Shown: positions 25,780 through 34,636, counted from the stretch's first letter. The stretch: DNA of 64,000 nt from Bradyrhizobium nitroreducens (GCF_002776695.1 NZ_LFJC01000003.1:3265784-3329783), one strand, 5' to 3'. The notes: generated by a model from the sequence alone, not told the origin. Program-made: numbers and translations.

Positions 25780-26106
25780 TCAGTCGCTGATCCGGCAGAG
25801 CACGGCCCGGAAGGCAACGCCCGGCGCCTGCAGCGCGTTGCCTTCGAATTCCGCGGTGTCGCCGTCCTCCCGGCCGGCGAGCGCCAGCGTGATGCGATCG
25901 AGGCCGAACAGCGCCTTGAAGGACGGGTCGTCATTGTAGCGCTGGGTCGAGATCTTGACCTTGATGCCGTCGCCTTCGCCCGTATACGTGCCGATGAAGG
26001 CGAAAGCGGAATTGCCCCCGCGCATCTTGCCATCCGTCACGTAGACGACGCCGCAGCCCGTTCCGTGAACGGTGTGGTAGTCGACCTTGTACAATCCCTG
26101 ACGCAA
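25780..26106 (-). CDS. GrlR-like regulatory protein
   Basis: A 108-residue protein beginning LRQGLYKVDYHTVHGTGCGVV, with GKMRGGNSAFAFIGTYT and IKVKISTQRYNDDPSF next. This pattern (opening beta-strand with a glycine-rich loop, then GGNS-Y-G, then a strand ending RY/RHN) matches the lipocalin-like GrlR family, named after the negative regulator of the enteropathogenic E. coli type III secretion island. Such genes are common in rhizobia outside secretion islands, so control of a secretion system is not implied. The proposed start is TTG 26106; ATG 26166 would add an unrelated 20 residues. No regulated partner is adjacent. Confidence 0.65.
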   Translation of the reverse strand: MRQGLYKVDYHTVHGTGCGVVYVTDGKMRGGNSAFAFIGTYTGEGDGIKVKISTQRYNDDPSFKALFGLDRITLALAGREDGDTAEFEGNALQAPGVAFRAVLCRISD

Positions 26107-26267
26107 CTGCCTGTCCCCGCAGAATTCCAGCCGGCCGCAAAGTATGAGCCTTGCCAGCGGAAGCAATCCGGCGACCTCCGGGATTTCGGCCCATCAACAT
26201 TACATTTTGATCAAAGCCTGAGGGAATTGCAGGCAGTGCAGCCAAATGCCGGCTCGCGCAATATCCG

Positions 26268-27602
26268 TCAGCGGCTCGACGCAGAAGGGTTGGTGGAGGC
26301 GACGCGCGTCAGCGCCAGCGAGGGCGTCGCCGCCATCTTCACCAGCACGTCCTTGAGCGGATCCCGCGTCCAGGCACGCGTGACATAGTCGCGATGGGTG
26401 ATGCCCTCGGCGGTCTCGACGAACACCACGCTGCCGGGACGCAAAGGGCCGTCCATGTCCTCGGCGACGCCGATGCCCTTCTGCCGCAGCATGCTCATCA
26501 GCTCGCGGTCGCGCCGCGCCGTGCCGCGGGTGTAGGCGCTGACGAAGAAGCCGGAGCGGTGGCTTTCGATCCAGGACGCGAACTTGTCCATCTCGCCGTA
26601 GACGGCGTCGAGCAGCACGACGCCGCGGACGCGGTCGCTGATGCCGCCGACCTCCAGGCTCCAGGCCGTCGGCAGGAAGCCGCCGCTGTAGCCGACGATC
26701 ACGATCGGCATGCTGGCGAAGGCGCGCGCGCTGTTGGGATCGCCGGTGGCGCGGGCAAGGTGCTCGGCCGATTCCGCCATGAAGCGCTTGAAGCCGCCCG
26801 GCTGCCAGAACTTGCCGGCGCTGGAATCGGCGGCATCGACTGCCATCTGCGGGGCGAGCAGCACGGCATTGGCGCCGGAATCGGTGATTTGTTTCGGCAC
26901 CAGCTGGCGATCGCGCACGTCGCGTTCGAGCGTTGCGCCATTGCCGTGGAAGAACACCACGATCACGCCCGGCTTGCGGACGTCGAAATGCTCGGGCACG
27001 TGCATCAGCACGCGGTTGTCATTGTAGGTCTCGTCCTGCCAGAACACGCGCCCCGAATAGCTGCGATGTCCGCGACGGTCGCCCTTGCTGATGTTGAGGA
27101 AGGGCGCGTCGGAGGCGGGGTTGTTGCCGAAATAGGGAAAGGCCGACGACTTCATGCTGACGAGGGTCGTCAGGTCCTCGCGGGGAGGACGCTTGTAGGG
27201 GACCTGCGGCTCGAGCGATGCGACCTTATAGGGCGCCTGCTCCGGTGGCTGTTGCTGCACGGCGCGCTTGGGCGAGAAGTCCGACATCTGCCGTTGCAGG
27301 AAACTCTCGCTTGCCGAGGGGAAACGCTCCCTGAATTGCGGAGCGGGAAAGCGATCCTCGAACGTGTCGCCGCCTGCGACTTGCCGATTTGTCTTCGCAA
27401 CGACCTGACTGCCCCCTTGGACGTTGGCCTGCGAGTTTGCCGCGAGGGCCGCCGGGTTCGGCGCCTTGCCGCATTGAACCAGGATCAGCGACAACGGCAC
27501 AAAGGCTGAGATCAGGCCGACCCGGAGCGCACGACCGCGCCGACCGGACAGTGTCCGATCGGCACGACGATCAGCTCTCAGTTTCGGAACGGCCCCGACC
27601 AT
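26268..27602 (-). CDS. Exported or membrane-anchored alpha/beta-hydrolase-like protein
   Basis: A 444-residue protein. The N-terminus is Arg-rich, followed by one hydrophobic segment (about 28-44, LRVGLISAFVPLSLILV) and a Cys in LVQCGKAPN, a poor lipobox because of the Gln at -1. A disordered Gln/Pro-rich stretch leads to a hydrolase fold: VIVVFFHGNGATL (oxyanion strand), nucleophile elbow IVIVGYSGGFLPT (about 300) and a late His in THRDYVTRAW. It probably acts in the periplasm as an esterase or lipase; substrate unknown. It is divergent from the amino-acid permease across 319 bp. Confidence 0.72.
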   Translation of the reverse strand: MVGAVPKLRADRRADRTLSGRRGRALRVGLISAFVPLSLILVQCGKAPNPAALAANSQANVQGGSQVVAKTNRQVAGGDTFEDRFPAPQFRERFPSASESFLQRQMSDFSPKRAVQQQPPEQAPYKVASLEPQVPYKRPPREDLTTLVSMKSSAFPYFGNNPASDAPFLNISKGDRRGHRSYSGRVFWQDETYNDNRVLMHVPEHFDVRKPGVIVVFFHGNGATLERDVRDRQLVPKQITDSGANAVLLAPQMAVDAADSSAGKFWQPGGFKRFMAESAEHLARATGDPNSARAFASMPIVIVGYSGGFLPTAWSLEVGGISDRVRGVVLLDAVYGEMDKFASWIESHRSGFFVSAYTRGTARRDRELMSMLRQKGIGVAEDMDGPLRPGSVVFVETAEGITHRDYVTRAWTRDPLKDVLVKMAATPSLALTRVASTNPSASSR

Positions 27603-27833
27603 CCACCCATGACCCCAAAGTCACGTCCATCGGCAATCCAGACAATTGAGCCGACTGGCGTTTAGGCGACGTTAAGCTTCCGGACAAACTTCCCCACATC
27701 CGGAACGCTCAAAAGGACCATGCAATCGTGTCCTGATTGTGGGGAAGAGGAACGGGGCTTCCCGGGGTATCGGCAGGCTTTTCGCCTGATAGCGGGAATA
27801 AGCGGTGCTGAAATACCCGTCGGTGCTGCCTCA

Positions 27834-27851
27834 TTTAACCCTTGTTAACCC
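27834..27851. promoter_or_regulatory. TTAACCC direct repeat / near-CtrA box upstream of the permease
   Basis: TTAACCC occurs at 27835-27841 and 27845-27851, a 10-bp (one helical turn) direct repeat. The same bases give TTTA-ACCCTTG-TTAA (27834-27848), a one-mismatch CtrA-type box. The site is about 75 bp before the permease start, in the 319-bp divergent region with the hydrolase gene; I see no gene in that region. Confidence 0.35.
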
Positions 27852-27921
27852 TGCTTGAATTGACTGGGCCAAACTGCACGATGGGCCCGCGAGGCAAGAC
27901 GCCTCGAGGTTAAGGACCCCA

Positions 27922-29289
27922 ATGACGGCATCAGATGCGGGACCCGCACCCTGGACTGGCCGGCTGACCGGAGGCGGGACCGGGGTCTCGGTTCTGGTCG
28001 CAACCGCGATCGTCGTGGCCGACATGATCGGGGTTGGCGTCTTCACCAGCCTCGGCTTCCAGGTCAAGGACATCCCGTCCGGCTTCTCGATCCTGCTGCT
28101 GTGGACCGTGGGCGGCATCGTCGCGCTCTGCGGGGTGTTCGCCTATAGCGAGCTCGGGGCGATGTTTCCGCGCTCGAGCGGCGAGTACAATTTCCTGGGA
28201 CGGGCCTATCACCCGGCTTTCGGTTTCCTCGCCGGCTGGGTGTCGGCGACGGTGGGCTTCGCCGCGCCGGTCGCGCTCGCTGCGATGGCGTTCGGCGAAT
28301 ACGCCAAATCGGTCGTGCCCGATCTGCCGCCGATCCCGCTCGCCATCGCCGTGGTGTGGCTGGTCTCGCTCGTGCAGCTGACCGGCGTCAGGCACTCCTC
28401 GACCTTCCAGCTGATCTCGACCATCATCAAGGTCCTGCTGATCGTCGCCTTCCTGGTTGCCGGCTTCGTCATCGCCGCTCCGCAACCGATCGCCTTCACG
28501 CCGCAGCCGGGCGATCTCGCTCACATCGTCAGCGCGCCCTTCGCGATCGGGCTCGTCTTCGTGATGTACTCGTTCTCGGGCTGGAATGCCGCGACCTACA
28601 TCATCGGCGAGATGAACATGCCGCAGCGCGACCTGCCGCGCGCGCTGCTCGCGGGCACGCTGATCGTGCTCGTGCTGTACGTCGCGCTGAACGCGGTGTT
28701 TCTCCATTCGACGCCTGTCGGTGCGCTGGCCGGTCAGCTCGACGTCGCCAGCGTCGCCGGTGCCGCCATCTTCGGCAAGCTCGGCGGCCGGATCGTCGGC
28801 GCCATGATCTGTGTCGGGCTGATCTCCTCGATCTCTGCGATGATGTGGATCGGCCCGCGCGTGATGATGACGATGGGGGAGGACATTCCGGCTCTGCGCG
28901 TGTTCTCGCGCAAGTCGACGAGCGGCGCGCCCGCCTATGCCATCCTGTTTCAGCTCGCGGTCGCGACCCTGCTGCTGTTCACGCGCAGCTTCGAGGCGGT
29001 GCTCGACTTCATCCAGTTCGCGCTTCTGTTCTGCTCGTTCTTCACGGTCGCCGGCGTCATCAAGCTGCGCATCACCGATCCCGATCTGCCCAGGCCCTAT
29101 CGCGCCTGGGGATACCCGTTCACGCCGCTGGTTTTCCTGCTCGTGACAGGGTTCATGATGTACTACCTGTTGACCGAGCGGCCGGTGCAGTCGCTCTCGG
29201 GGATGCTGGTCATGCTCTCCGGCCTGTTGATTTATGCTGTTTTCCGCAGGCGGCCGGTCGCCGCTGATACGTCACACATTCGCGAATAG
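27922..29289 (+). CDS. APC-superfamily amino acid permease
   Basis: A 455-residue membrane protein with about twelve hydrophobic segments. The first helix has the unwound glycine motif DMIGVGVFTSLGFQ (about 34-47), a hallmark of the APC fold. YSELGAMFPRSSGEYNFLGRAYHP follows helix 2, and FAIGLVFVMYSFSGWNAATYIIGEM is the family helix 6 region. It probably imports an amino acid or polyamine across the inner membrane by cation symport. It ends 2 bp before the next gene, suggesting coupled expression with the unknown exported protein. Confidence 0.9.
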   Translation: MTASDAGPAPWTGRLTGGGTGVSVLVATAIVVADMIGVGVFTSLGFQVKDIPSGFSILLLWTVGGIVALCGVFAYSELGAMFPRSSGEYNFLGRAYHPAFGFLAGWVSATVGFAAPVALAAMAFGEYAKSVVPDLPPIPLAIAVVWLVSLVQLTGVRHSSTFQLISTIIKVLLIVAFLVAGFVIAAPQPIAFTPQPGDLAHIVSAPFAIGLVFVMYSFSGWNAATYIIGEMNMPQRDLPRALLAGTLIVLVLYVALNAVFLHSTPVGALAGQLDVASVAGAAIFGKLGGRIVGAMICVGLISSISAMMWIGPRVMMTMGEDIPALRVFSRKSTSGAPAYAILFQLAVATLLLFTRSFEAVLDFIQFALLFCSFFTVAGVIKLRITDPDLPRPYRAWGYPFTPLVFLLVTGFMMYYLLTERPVQSLSGMLVMLSGLLIYAVFRRRPVAADTSHIRE

Positions 29290-29291
29290 AC

Positions 29292-30503
29292 ATGGTCCGA
29301 GCCTTCAGAATTGCGGCCGTCGCTCTTGCCCTGCTGGCTGCGGCCGTCTCGTCCGCACGCGCCGCCGAGGTCACCTTCGATGATACCGCGCGCTTCCTCG
29401 CGGGCATGCAGCCTTCGGCGGACTCGCCGCTGGTGCCGTTGACCCGGGACCCCAGCTGGCAGCATCACGCGAAATTCTTCGACGGCGCTTTTGCCCAGCT
29501 CGAGCAGCGGCAGCTCTCGAAGATCCGCACCTGGTCCGACGTCAATCTGGCCGCGCCCCGGCCAACCATGTTCTACATGTTCAGCGGCCCCGATTTCCTC
29601 TACGCCAACGCGTTCTACTCCAAGGCCAGCACCTACGTGCTCGGCGCACTGGAGCCGGTCGGCGCCGTGCCCGATTTGACGCGGCTGCCGCGCGGCTCGG
29701 TCGGTGCCGCGCTCTACAACGTCGAGCGTTCGCTCGGCTCGATCCTGAGCTTCTCGTTCTTCATCACCAAGCAGATGAAGGTGGATCTGCACGCCAATCA
29801 GGTCAACGGCACCTTGCCGATCCTCTATGTCTTCCTCGCCCGCTCGGGCAAGACGATCCGCAACGTCGAGATGGTCGCGCTCGACGACAAGGGCGGAATG
29901 CATGTCGGCGACGACAACCCGGGACGCAATGCGACGCGCGGCGTCCGCATCACCTTTGCTGGCCCCGACGGGGAAGCGCGCACGCTGTATTATTTCTCGA
30001 CCGACCTTTCCAATGCCGGGGCGCGCAACACGGGATTCCTGAAATTCTGCGAGACGCTGGGGCCCGGCAACAGCCTGCTCAAGAGCGCATCCTATCTCCT
30101 GCACAAGAGCGACTTCGCGGTCGTCCGCGACTGGCTGCTGGCCAACAGCGCCACCATCATCCAGGACGATTCCGGCATTCCGCTTGCCAATTACAACGCG
30201 CGGCAATGGCGGTTCTTCCCGTTCGGCCGTTATCTCGGACCGATCGGTGAATTCCCCGGCCGTTACCAGGAACGCTACGCCGAACTGTTCACGCGCGCCC
30301 AGCCGATCGATTTCGGCGTCGGCTACCGCTGGCGGATGCATGAATCGAACTTGCTGCTGGCGGTGAGGGTGCCGGGAAGCGAGGCCGCGCCGGCTGCGGA
30401 GGCCACATCGTCGGCGGAGCCGGCGCCGAAGCCGCCGCGCCCGAAGCGGCCGCGTCCGCCCGAGTCGGTCCCGCCGCAGGGGCGCTTCTTCTGGTACCGC
30501 TAG
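29292..30503 (+). CDS. Conserved exported protein of unknown function, Pro/Lys-rich C-terminus
   Basis: A 403-residue protein with a signal peptide (MVRAFRIAAVALALLAAAVSSARA|AEV). The mature region shows no motif I can name. Recognisable stretches are TMFYMFSGPDFLYANAFYSK, ITKQMKVDLHANQVNGTLPILYVFLARSG and IIQDDSGIPLANYNARQW. The last 40 residues are Pro/Lys/Arg-rich (PKPPRPKRPRPPES), ending FFWYR. It starts 2 bp after the permease stop, so the two are likely cotranslated, hinting at a periplasmic partner. The stop codon overlaps a palindromic repeat that may terminate the transcript. Confidence 0.75.
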   Translation: MVRAFRIAAVALALLAAAVSSARAAEVTFDDTARFLAGMQPSADSPLVPLTRDPSWQHHAKFFDGAFAQLEQRQLSKIRTWSDVNLAAPRPTMFYMFSGPDFLYANAFYSKASTYVLGALEPVGAVPDLTRLPRGSVGAALYNVERSLGSILSFSFFITKQMKVDLHANQVNGTLPILYVFLARSGKTIRNVEMVALDDKGGMHVGDDNPGRNATRGVRITFAGPDGEARTLYYFSTDLSNAGARNTGFLKFCETLGPGNSLLKSASYLLHKSDFAVVRDWLLANSATIIQDDSGIPLANYNARQWRFFPFGRYLGPIGEFPGRYQERYAELFTRAQPIDFGVGYRWRMHESNLLLAVRVPGSEAAPAAEATSSAEPAPKPPRPKRPRPPESVPPQGRFFWYR

Positions 30504-30608
30504 AGCGTATTCGGTTCTGATTGAATCAGAACCGAAGCTCTAGATTGTTGTTTTGACGCGTTTTCTTCACGCGAACCGGTGTCCGCTTCGCTCGAAAACG
30601 CTGTAGGC
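30501..30608. repeat. Extragenic palindrome TCGGTTCTGATT and associated half-element
   Basis: TAGAGC...GCTCTA (30501-30506 / 30537-30542) encloses CGGTTCTGATT-G-AATCAGAACCG (30512-30534, perfect). It is followed by TTTTGACGCGTTTTCTTCACGCGAACCGG and GCTTCGCTCGAAAACGCT, a pattern I recall as a very common Bradyrhizobium extragenic repeat. Its first base is part of the preceding gene's TAG stop codon. Confidence 0.8.
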
Positions 30609-30619
30609 GAAATCGGGCG

Positions 30620-31177
30620 TCAGGAATTCTGGGCCACGACGACCAGCACTTCGGCTTTCTGCCGGCCGAGGCTCCTGACTTCGTGCGGCGTCTCGCCTGA
30701 GAAATACAGGCAGTCGCCCTTGCCGAGTGTCAGCTCCTCGCCGTCGAGCTTGATCGAGATCCTGCCGTTGATGACGAACAGCAGCTCCTCGCCCGCATGC
30801 GAGGCGCGGGTCGCCGCCTTGTGCGGCGGGCTGAGCAGGAACGGCTCCATCATCTTGCGGGTGCGGCCCGTTGCCAGCGGCACGACGCCAAACGTGTCCT
30901 GGAACAGCGGCACGTTGCCGTCCTCGCGGCGGAACAGCGTATAGCGCGGCGCGGGCTCGGCGTTCGGGTCGAAGAAGTTCGCGACATTGACCTCGAGCGC
31001 GGCCGCCATCCGCAGCAGCGCGGCGAGCGAGGGGATCTTCAGGTTTCGCTCGACCAGCGAGATGTAGCCGCGCGTGAGATCGCTCTGCTTCGCAAGCTGG
31101 TCCAGCGTCAGGCCCTTGGCGATCCGCGCCTGGCGGATATTGGCCCCGACCGCTGTCGCTTTGCTGACGTCAAGCAC
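30620..31177 (-). CDS. XRE-family regulator with C-terminal cupin domain
   Basis: A 185-residue regulator. The N-terminal helix-turn-helix is IRQARIAKGLTLDQLAKQSDLTRGYISLVERNLKIPSLAALLRMA (about 14-58). The C-terminal cupin (about 110-180) has HAGEELLFVINGRISIKLDGEELTLGKGDCLYFSGETPHEVRS, in which H, E and H are positioned to bind a metal or ligand. Regulators of this shape (PuuR/SutR-like) commonly control a divergent transporter or catabolic operon. Here the MFS-MOSC-reductase operon is divergent across 356 bp, a natural target. Confidence 0.9.
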   Translation of the reverse strand: MLDVSKATAVGANIRQARIAKGLTLDQLAKQSDLTRGYISLVERNLKIPSLAALLRMAAALEVNVANFFDPNAEPAPRYTLFRREDGNVPLFQDTFGVVPLATGRTRKMMEPFLLSPPHKAATRASHAGEELLFVINGRISIKLDGEELTLGKGDCLYFSGETPHEVRSLGRQKAEVLVVVAQNS

Positions 31178-31533
31178 GCGTGAGTCTCCCGAACTGCTGA
31201 GGCCTCTTTTGCAACAGATGCGGCTGAACTGCCAGCCCGGCAGGGCGCGCTGCTCTCTCGGCGTGTCGGCGCGTGTATTCCAAAGGAAAACAAGTGCGCA
31301 GAAATTTCGAGCAAAGCCGCAGATATTGTGAGCAGATGGGCTGGTATATCGCGGGATTCAGCTGAATTTTGATGCAAAAGACGCGCCCTGCCGCGATTGG
31401 CGGCATTTGCCCCGTTCCGTGGCGTTGATTTCTATTAGTAAACATGATCGATTTTTACCGTCGCGGCTGCCGATGGGCTCCGCGGACCGAACCAACTGCT
31501 TTTCCCAGGCGCCGGTACCTTTTGGAGAGATCG
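31178..31533. promoter_or_regulatory. Divergent intergenic region, XRE-cupin regulator and MFS operon
   Basis: 356 bp with no credible gene. It is richer in A/T than its surroundings around 31270-31380. TTTTG-ATG-CAAAA (31367-31379) is a small perfect dyad and another TTTTGCAA lies near 31207; either could be an operator half, but neither is strong. AGAGATCG just before ATG 31534 gives a weak ribosome-binding site. Confidence 0.35.
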
Positions 31534-32847
31534 ATGACCGTAGCAGACGACGTAGCCCTGAACGTAGCGCCGGACGAGGCGGCGAGCTTGCGGAGGATCG
31601 TGTGGTCGAGCGTGATCGGCACCGCGGTCGAGTGGTACGACTTCCTCATCTACGGCACGGCGACCGCGCTGGTGTTCAACAAGGTCTTTTTCGCCGCCGG
31701 CAATCCCACGCTCGCCACCATCGCGGCCTTCGGCACCTATGCCGTCGGATTTCTGGCGCGTCCCCTCGGCGCTGCGATCTTCGGTCATTACGGCGACCGG
31801 GTCGGCCGCAAGGCGATGCTCGCGATCACCATCATGGTGATGGGCATCGGCACCTTCCTGATCGGCCTGCTGCCGACCTACCAGCAGATCGGCATTGCCG
31901 CGCCGCTGCTGCTGATCGGCCTCCGCTTCCTCCAGGGCATCGGACTCGGCGGCGAATGGGGCGGGGCGGTGCTGATGGTGGTCGAGAACTGTCCGACACA
32001 CCGCCGCGGCCTGCTCGGCAGCATGGTGCAGGTCGGCAATCCCATCGGCAATCTCGCCGCGATCGGCATGTTCGCGCTGGTGGCGAGCCTGCCGGAGAGC
32101 GATTTCATGACCTATGGCTGGCGCATCCCCTTCCTGGTCTCGATCCTGCTGGTCGGCGTCGGCCTCTATATCCGCCTCAACATGGAGGAGACCGCGGCCT
32201 TCCGTCAGGTCCAGGCCAAGAAGGACGTCGCGAAGATGCCTCTGGTCGAGATCTTCAGGCACCATCGCCGGCCGTTCTTCACCGCTGTCGGGCTCAAGAT
32301 CTCCGAGATCGCCTATGCCAGCATCGGCGGCGTGTTCGTGATGTCCTATGCCACGGCCAATCTCGGCCTGTCGCGCACCGTGGTTCTGAACGGAGCCTTC
32401 GCTGCATCGCTGGTAGCGCTGCTCGCCATTCCCTTGTTCGGCTGGCTGTCGGATATCCTCGGCCGCAAGACGATGTTCTATGCGAGCTGCGCGTTCTCGG
32501 CGCTGTTTGCCTTCCCGCTGTTCTGGCTGCTCGACACTCGCGATCCCACCGTCGTCATCTGCACCATCGTGGTGGCGATCACCTTCGGCCAGATGGTGAT
32601 GTTCGGCATCGGCGCGCCATGGTACTCCGAGCTGTTCTCCGCACGGCTGCGCTACAGCGGCGCCTCGCTCGGATTTCAGGTCGGCGCGGCCATCAGCGGC
32701 GGGTTGACGCCGCTGATCGCGGCGTCTCTGATGGCGTGGAGCGGCGGTGCCACCTGGCCGGTCTCGCTGCTACTGATCGCCTGCGCCGCCATCACCGCGA
32801 CCGCGACCAATTTCGCGCCGGAGATGGCGAACAAGGAACTGACCTGA
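31534..32847 (+). CDS. MFS transporter, metabolite:H+ symporter (MHS) type
   Basis: A 437-residue membrane protein. GTAVEWYDFLIYGTATALVFNKVFF in helix 1 is the hallmark of the metabolite/proton symporter group (ShiA, KgtP, ProP relatives). GHYGDRVGRKAMLAITIMVMG is the loop 2-3 MFS signature, and QGIGLGGEWGGAVLMVVEN is the helix 4-5 motif. It likely imports an organic acid or similar solute. Start ATG 31534 (MTVADD) is preferred over 31444. First gene of a three-gene unit with the MOSC protein and the reductase, 55 bp upstream of MOSC; likely controlled by the divergent XRE-cupin protein. Confidence 0.92.
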   Translation: MTVADDVALNVAPDEAASLRRIVWSSVIGTAVEWYDFLIYGTATALVFNKVFFAAGNPTLATIAAFGTYAVGFLARPLGAAIFGHYGDRVGRKAMLAITIMVMGIGTFLIGLLPTYQQIGIAAPLLLIGLRFLQGIGLGGEWGGAVLMVVENCPTHRRGLLGSMVQVGNPIGNLAAIGMFALVASLPESDFMTYGWRIPFLVSILLVGVGLYIRLNMEETAAFRQVQAKKDVAKMPLVEIFRHHRRPFFTAVGLKISEIAYASIGGVFVMSYATANLGLSRTVVLNGAFAASLVALLAIPLFGWLSDILGRKTMFYASCAFSALFAFPLFWLLDTRDPTVVICTIVVAITFGQMVMFGIGAPWYSELFSARLRYSGASLGFQVGAAISGGLTPLIAASLMAWSGGATWPVSLLLIACAAITATATNFAPEMANKELT

Positions 32848-32902
32848 TCCCGCGGCGCGCCGCCTCTGGCGGTGCGCCATCGTTCCTCAAGGGGAAATTG
32901 TC

Positions 32903-33424
32903 ATGCTCGATACGATCAACACCGGCCCGGCGCAGGGCGCAGCGCAGCTCGGTTGGACCGGCGTGGTGCGCTTCCTTCACTTGACCCCGCGCGCGTTCCT
33001 GCCGATGCGTGCCGCGGATAAGATCAACCTCGTTGCCGGCCGGGGAATCGAAGGCGACCGCTACATGATCGGCAACGAGGAGGGATTTTACTCGCACAAG
33101 CCCGAAGAGGGCCGGCAGGTCACCCTGTTCGAGCTCGAGACGCTGGTCGCGCTCAAGCGCGACGCGGGCATCGTACTCGGCCCCGAGGAGCATCGGCGCA
33201 ACGTCACGGTCGAAGGCGTGCCGCTGAATCATCTGGTCGGCCGCCGCTTCTGGCTTGGCGAGACCCTGCTGGAAGCGACGCGGCTGTCGGTGCCGTGCCG
33301 GCATATCGAGGAGATCACCGGCAAGGCGATCTTTGATCCCCTGATCAATCGCTCCGGCCTCAACTGCAAGATCCTGCAAGGTGGCGTCGTGAAGGTGGGC
33401 GATATCGTGCGGAATGCGGCATGA
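32903..33424 (+). CDS. MOSC domain protein
   Basis: A 173-residue single MOSC domain, the C-terminal fold of molybdenum-cofactor sulfurases. GRGIEGDRYMIGNEEGFYS, RQVTLFELETL, HRRNVTVEGVPLNHLVGRRFWLGET and the conserved Cys in RLSVPCRHIEEI (about 133) are typical. Stand-alone MOSC proteins such as YiiM use molybdenum cofactor to reduce N-hydroxylated compounds with electrons from a reductase. The next gene, overlapping by ATGA, encodes such an iron-sulfur flavin reductase, so a two-component N-hydroxyl reductase is a reasonable inference. Confidence 0.9.
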   Translation: MLDTINTGPAQGAAQLGWTGVVRFLHLTPRAFLPMRAADKINLVAGRGIEGDRYMIGNEEGFYSHKPEEGRQVTLFELETLVALKRDAGIVLGPEEHRRNVTVEGVPLNHLVGRRFWLGETLLEATRLSVPCRHIEEITGKAIFDPLINRSGLNCKILQGGVVKVGDIVRNAA

Positions 33425-34377
33425 AGGCGCGCCCGATCACGACGGTCAAAACGGTCGTCACCGGCATCGAGGCGGCGGGAACAGGCATCAAGCTGTTGAC
33501 GCTGGCCGATCCCGACCGCTGGGAGCTGCCGCCGTTCAAGCCGGGCGCGCATATCGACCTGCATCTGCCGAACGGGCTCGTGCGTACCTATTCGCTGTGC
33601 AACGAGCCCGCCGACAACACGCGCTATGTCATTGCGGTCAAGCGCGAGGCGGAGGGGCGCGGTGGTTCGCGTGCGCTTCATGACGAGGTTGGAATCGGCG
33701 ACGTCATTGGCGTCTCGCTGCCGCGCGGCGGGCTCGAGCCCGATGCGCGCATCGGGCGCTACGTGTTCGTCGCTGGCGGCATCGGCGTGACGCCGTTCCT
33801 GTCCATGGCGCGGCATCTCGAACGAGCGGAGCAGGCCGAATTCACGCTGCATCTGATCGTACGCGAGGAGGTGCCGCTTGCCGCGCATCTCGGCGCGCTG
33901 ATCGAACGGGGCCGTGTCGTGGTGCACCGGACGTCCCGGACCGGGCGTCCTGATCTCGCGACGCTTGTCGGGGAGGGCGGATCGGAGACGCTGGTTGGCT
34001 GCTGCGGCCCTGAAGGCATGACCGACGATTTCGAGCGGGTGACCGCCGCGTGGCCCGCGGCCAATGTTCATATCGAGCGCTTCGTCGCGCCGCCGCCGGT
34101 CATCGATCCCGACGCCAAGCCGTTCACGCTGTCGCTGGCGCGCTCGGGCACCGAGATCCAGGTCCGGGCCGGCCAGACCATGCTGGCCGCGTTGCAGGAA
34201 GGAGGCATCGACATCGCGACCTCCTGTTGCGGCGGCATCTGCGGCGCCTGCAAGGTCGGATGGCTCGAGGGCCAGCCGGTGCATCGCGACCGGATCCTGT
34301 CGCCGTATGAGCGCGAACGCTATCTCATGGTGTGCGTCGCCGGATCGGACACAGAACGGCTGGTGCTGGACCTGTAG
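33421..34377 (+). CDS. Phthalate dioxygenase reductase-type oxidoreductase (FMN, NAD, 2Fe-2S)
   Basis: A 318-residue reductase of the class IA dioxygenase reductase/VanB type. The flavin domain has RTYSLCNEP (R-x-Y-S FMN-binding motif, about 56-64). The nucleotide domain has FVAGGIGVTPFLSM (about 118-131) and GCCGPEGM. The C-terminal plant-type ferredoxin domain has ATSCCGGICGACKVG with C-x4-C-x2-C and a late VCVAG Cys. It moves electrons from NAD(P)H via FMN to the 2Fe-2S centre. Its start overlaps the MOSC stop, suggesting that it serves that protein rather than a dioxygenase; no oxygenase gene is nearby. Confidence 0.93.
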   Translation: MKARPITTVKTVVTGIEAAGTGIKLLTLADPDRWELPPFKPGAHIDLHLPNGLVRTYSLCNEPADNTRYVIAVKREAEGRGGSRALHDEVGIGDVIGVSLPRGGLEPDARIGRYVFVAGGIGVTPFLSMARHLERAEQAEFTLHLIVREEVPLAAHLGALIERGRVVVHRTSRTGRPDLATLVGEGGSETLVGCCGPEGMTDDFERVTAAWPAANVHIERFVAPPPVIDPDAKPFTLSLARSGTEIQVRAGQTMLAALQEGGIDIATSCCGGICGACKVGWLEGQPVHRDRILSPYERERYLMVCVAGSDTERLVLDL

Positions 34378-34386
34378 GATTCGGTA

Positions 34387-34596
34387 CTACCAGTGCACGC
34401 TCTGGCTTGGTTCGACGAACGCCGTCGTGCTCGGCGGCATCGCAAGGCTCGAAGCCAGATACCAGCCAGAACCCAGCACGAGCGTCAGCAAGGCGACGAT
34501 CGCGATCAGGTCCATGGTGCGGGGGTCGTGGTGCCGCCTGGGGCCGGGGATGGGCCCAGGCTTGAGGTGCAGATGAGGGCTGATTTTCCAGCGCAT
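34387..34596 (-). CDS. Small single-pass membrane protein, unknown
   Basis: A 69-residue protein with MRWKISPHLHLKPG at the N-terminus, one transmembrane helix (about 29-48, LIAIVALLTLVLGSGWYLAS) and a short polar end. ATG 34596 has a very good ribosome-binding site (GGAGGAAAC, 6 bp before), which supports a real gene despite the size. It is convergent with the reductase gene and downstream of yidD on the same strand. No family recognised. Confidence 0.62.
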   Translation of the reverse strand: MRWKISPHLHLKPGPIPGPRRHHDPRTMDLIAIVALLTLVLGSGWYLASSLAMPPSTTAFVEPSQSVHW

Positions 34597-34636
34597 TGTT
34601 TGTTTCCTCCCGAGGGGAGCACCAAACAACGCGGGA

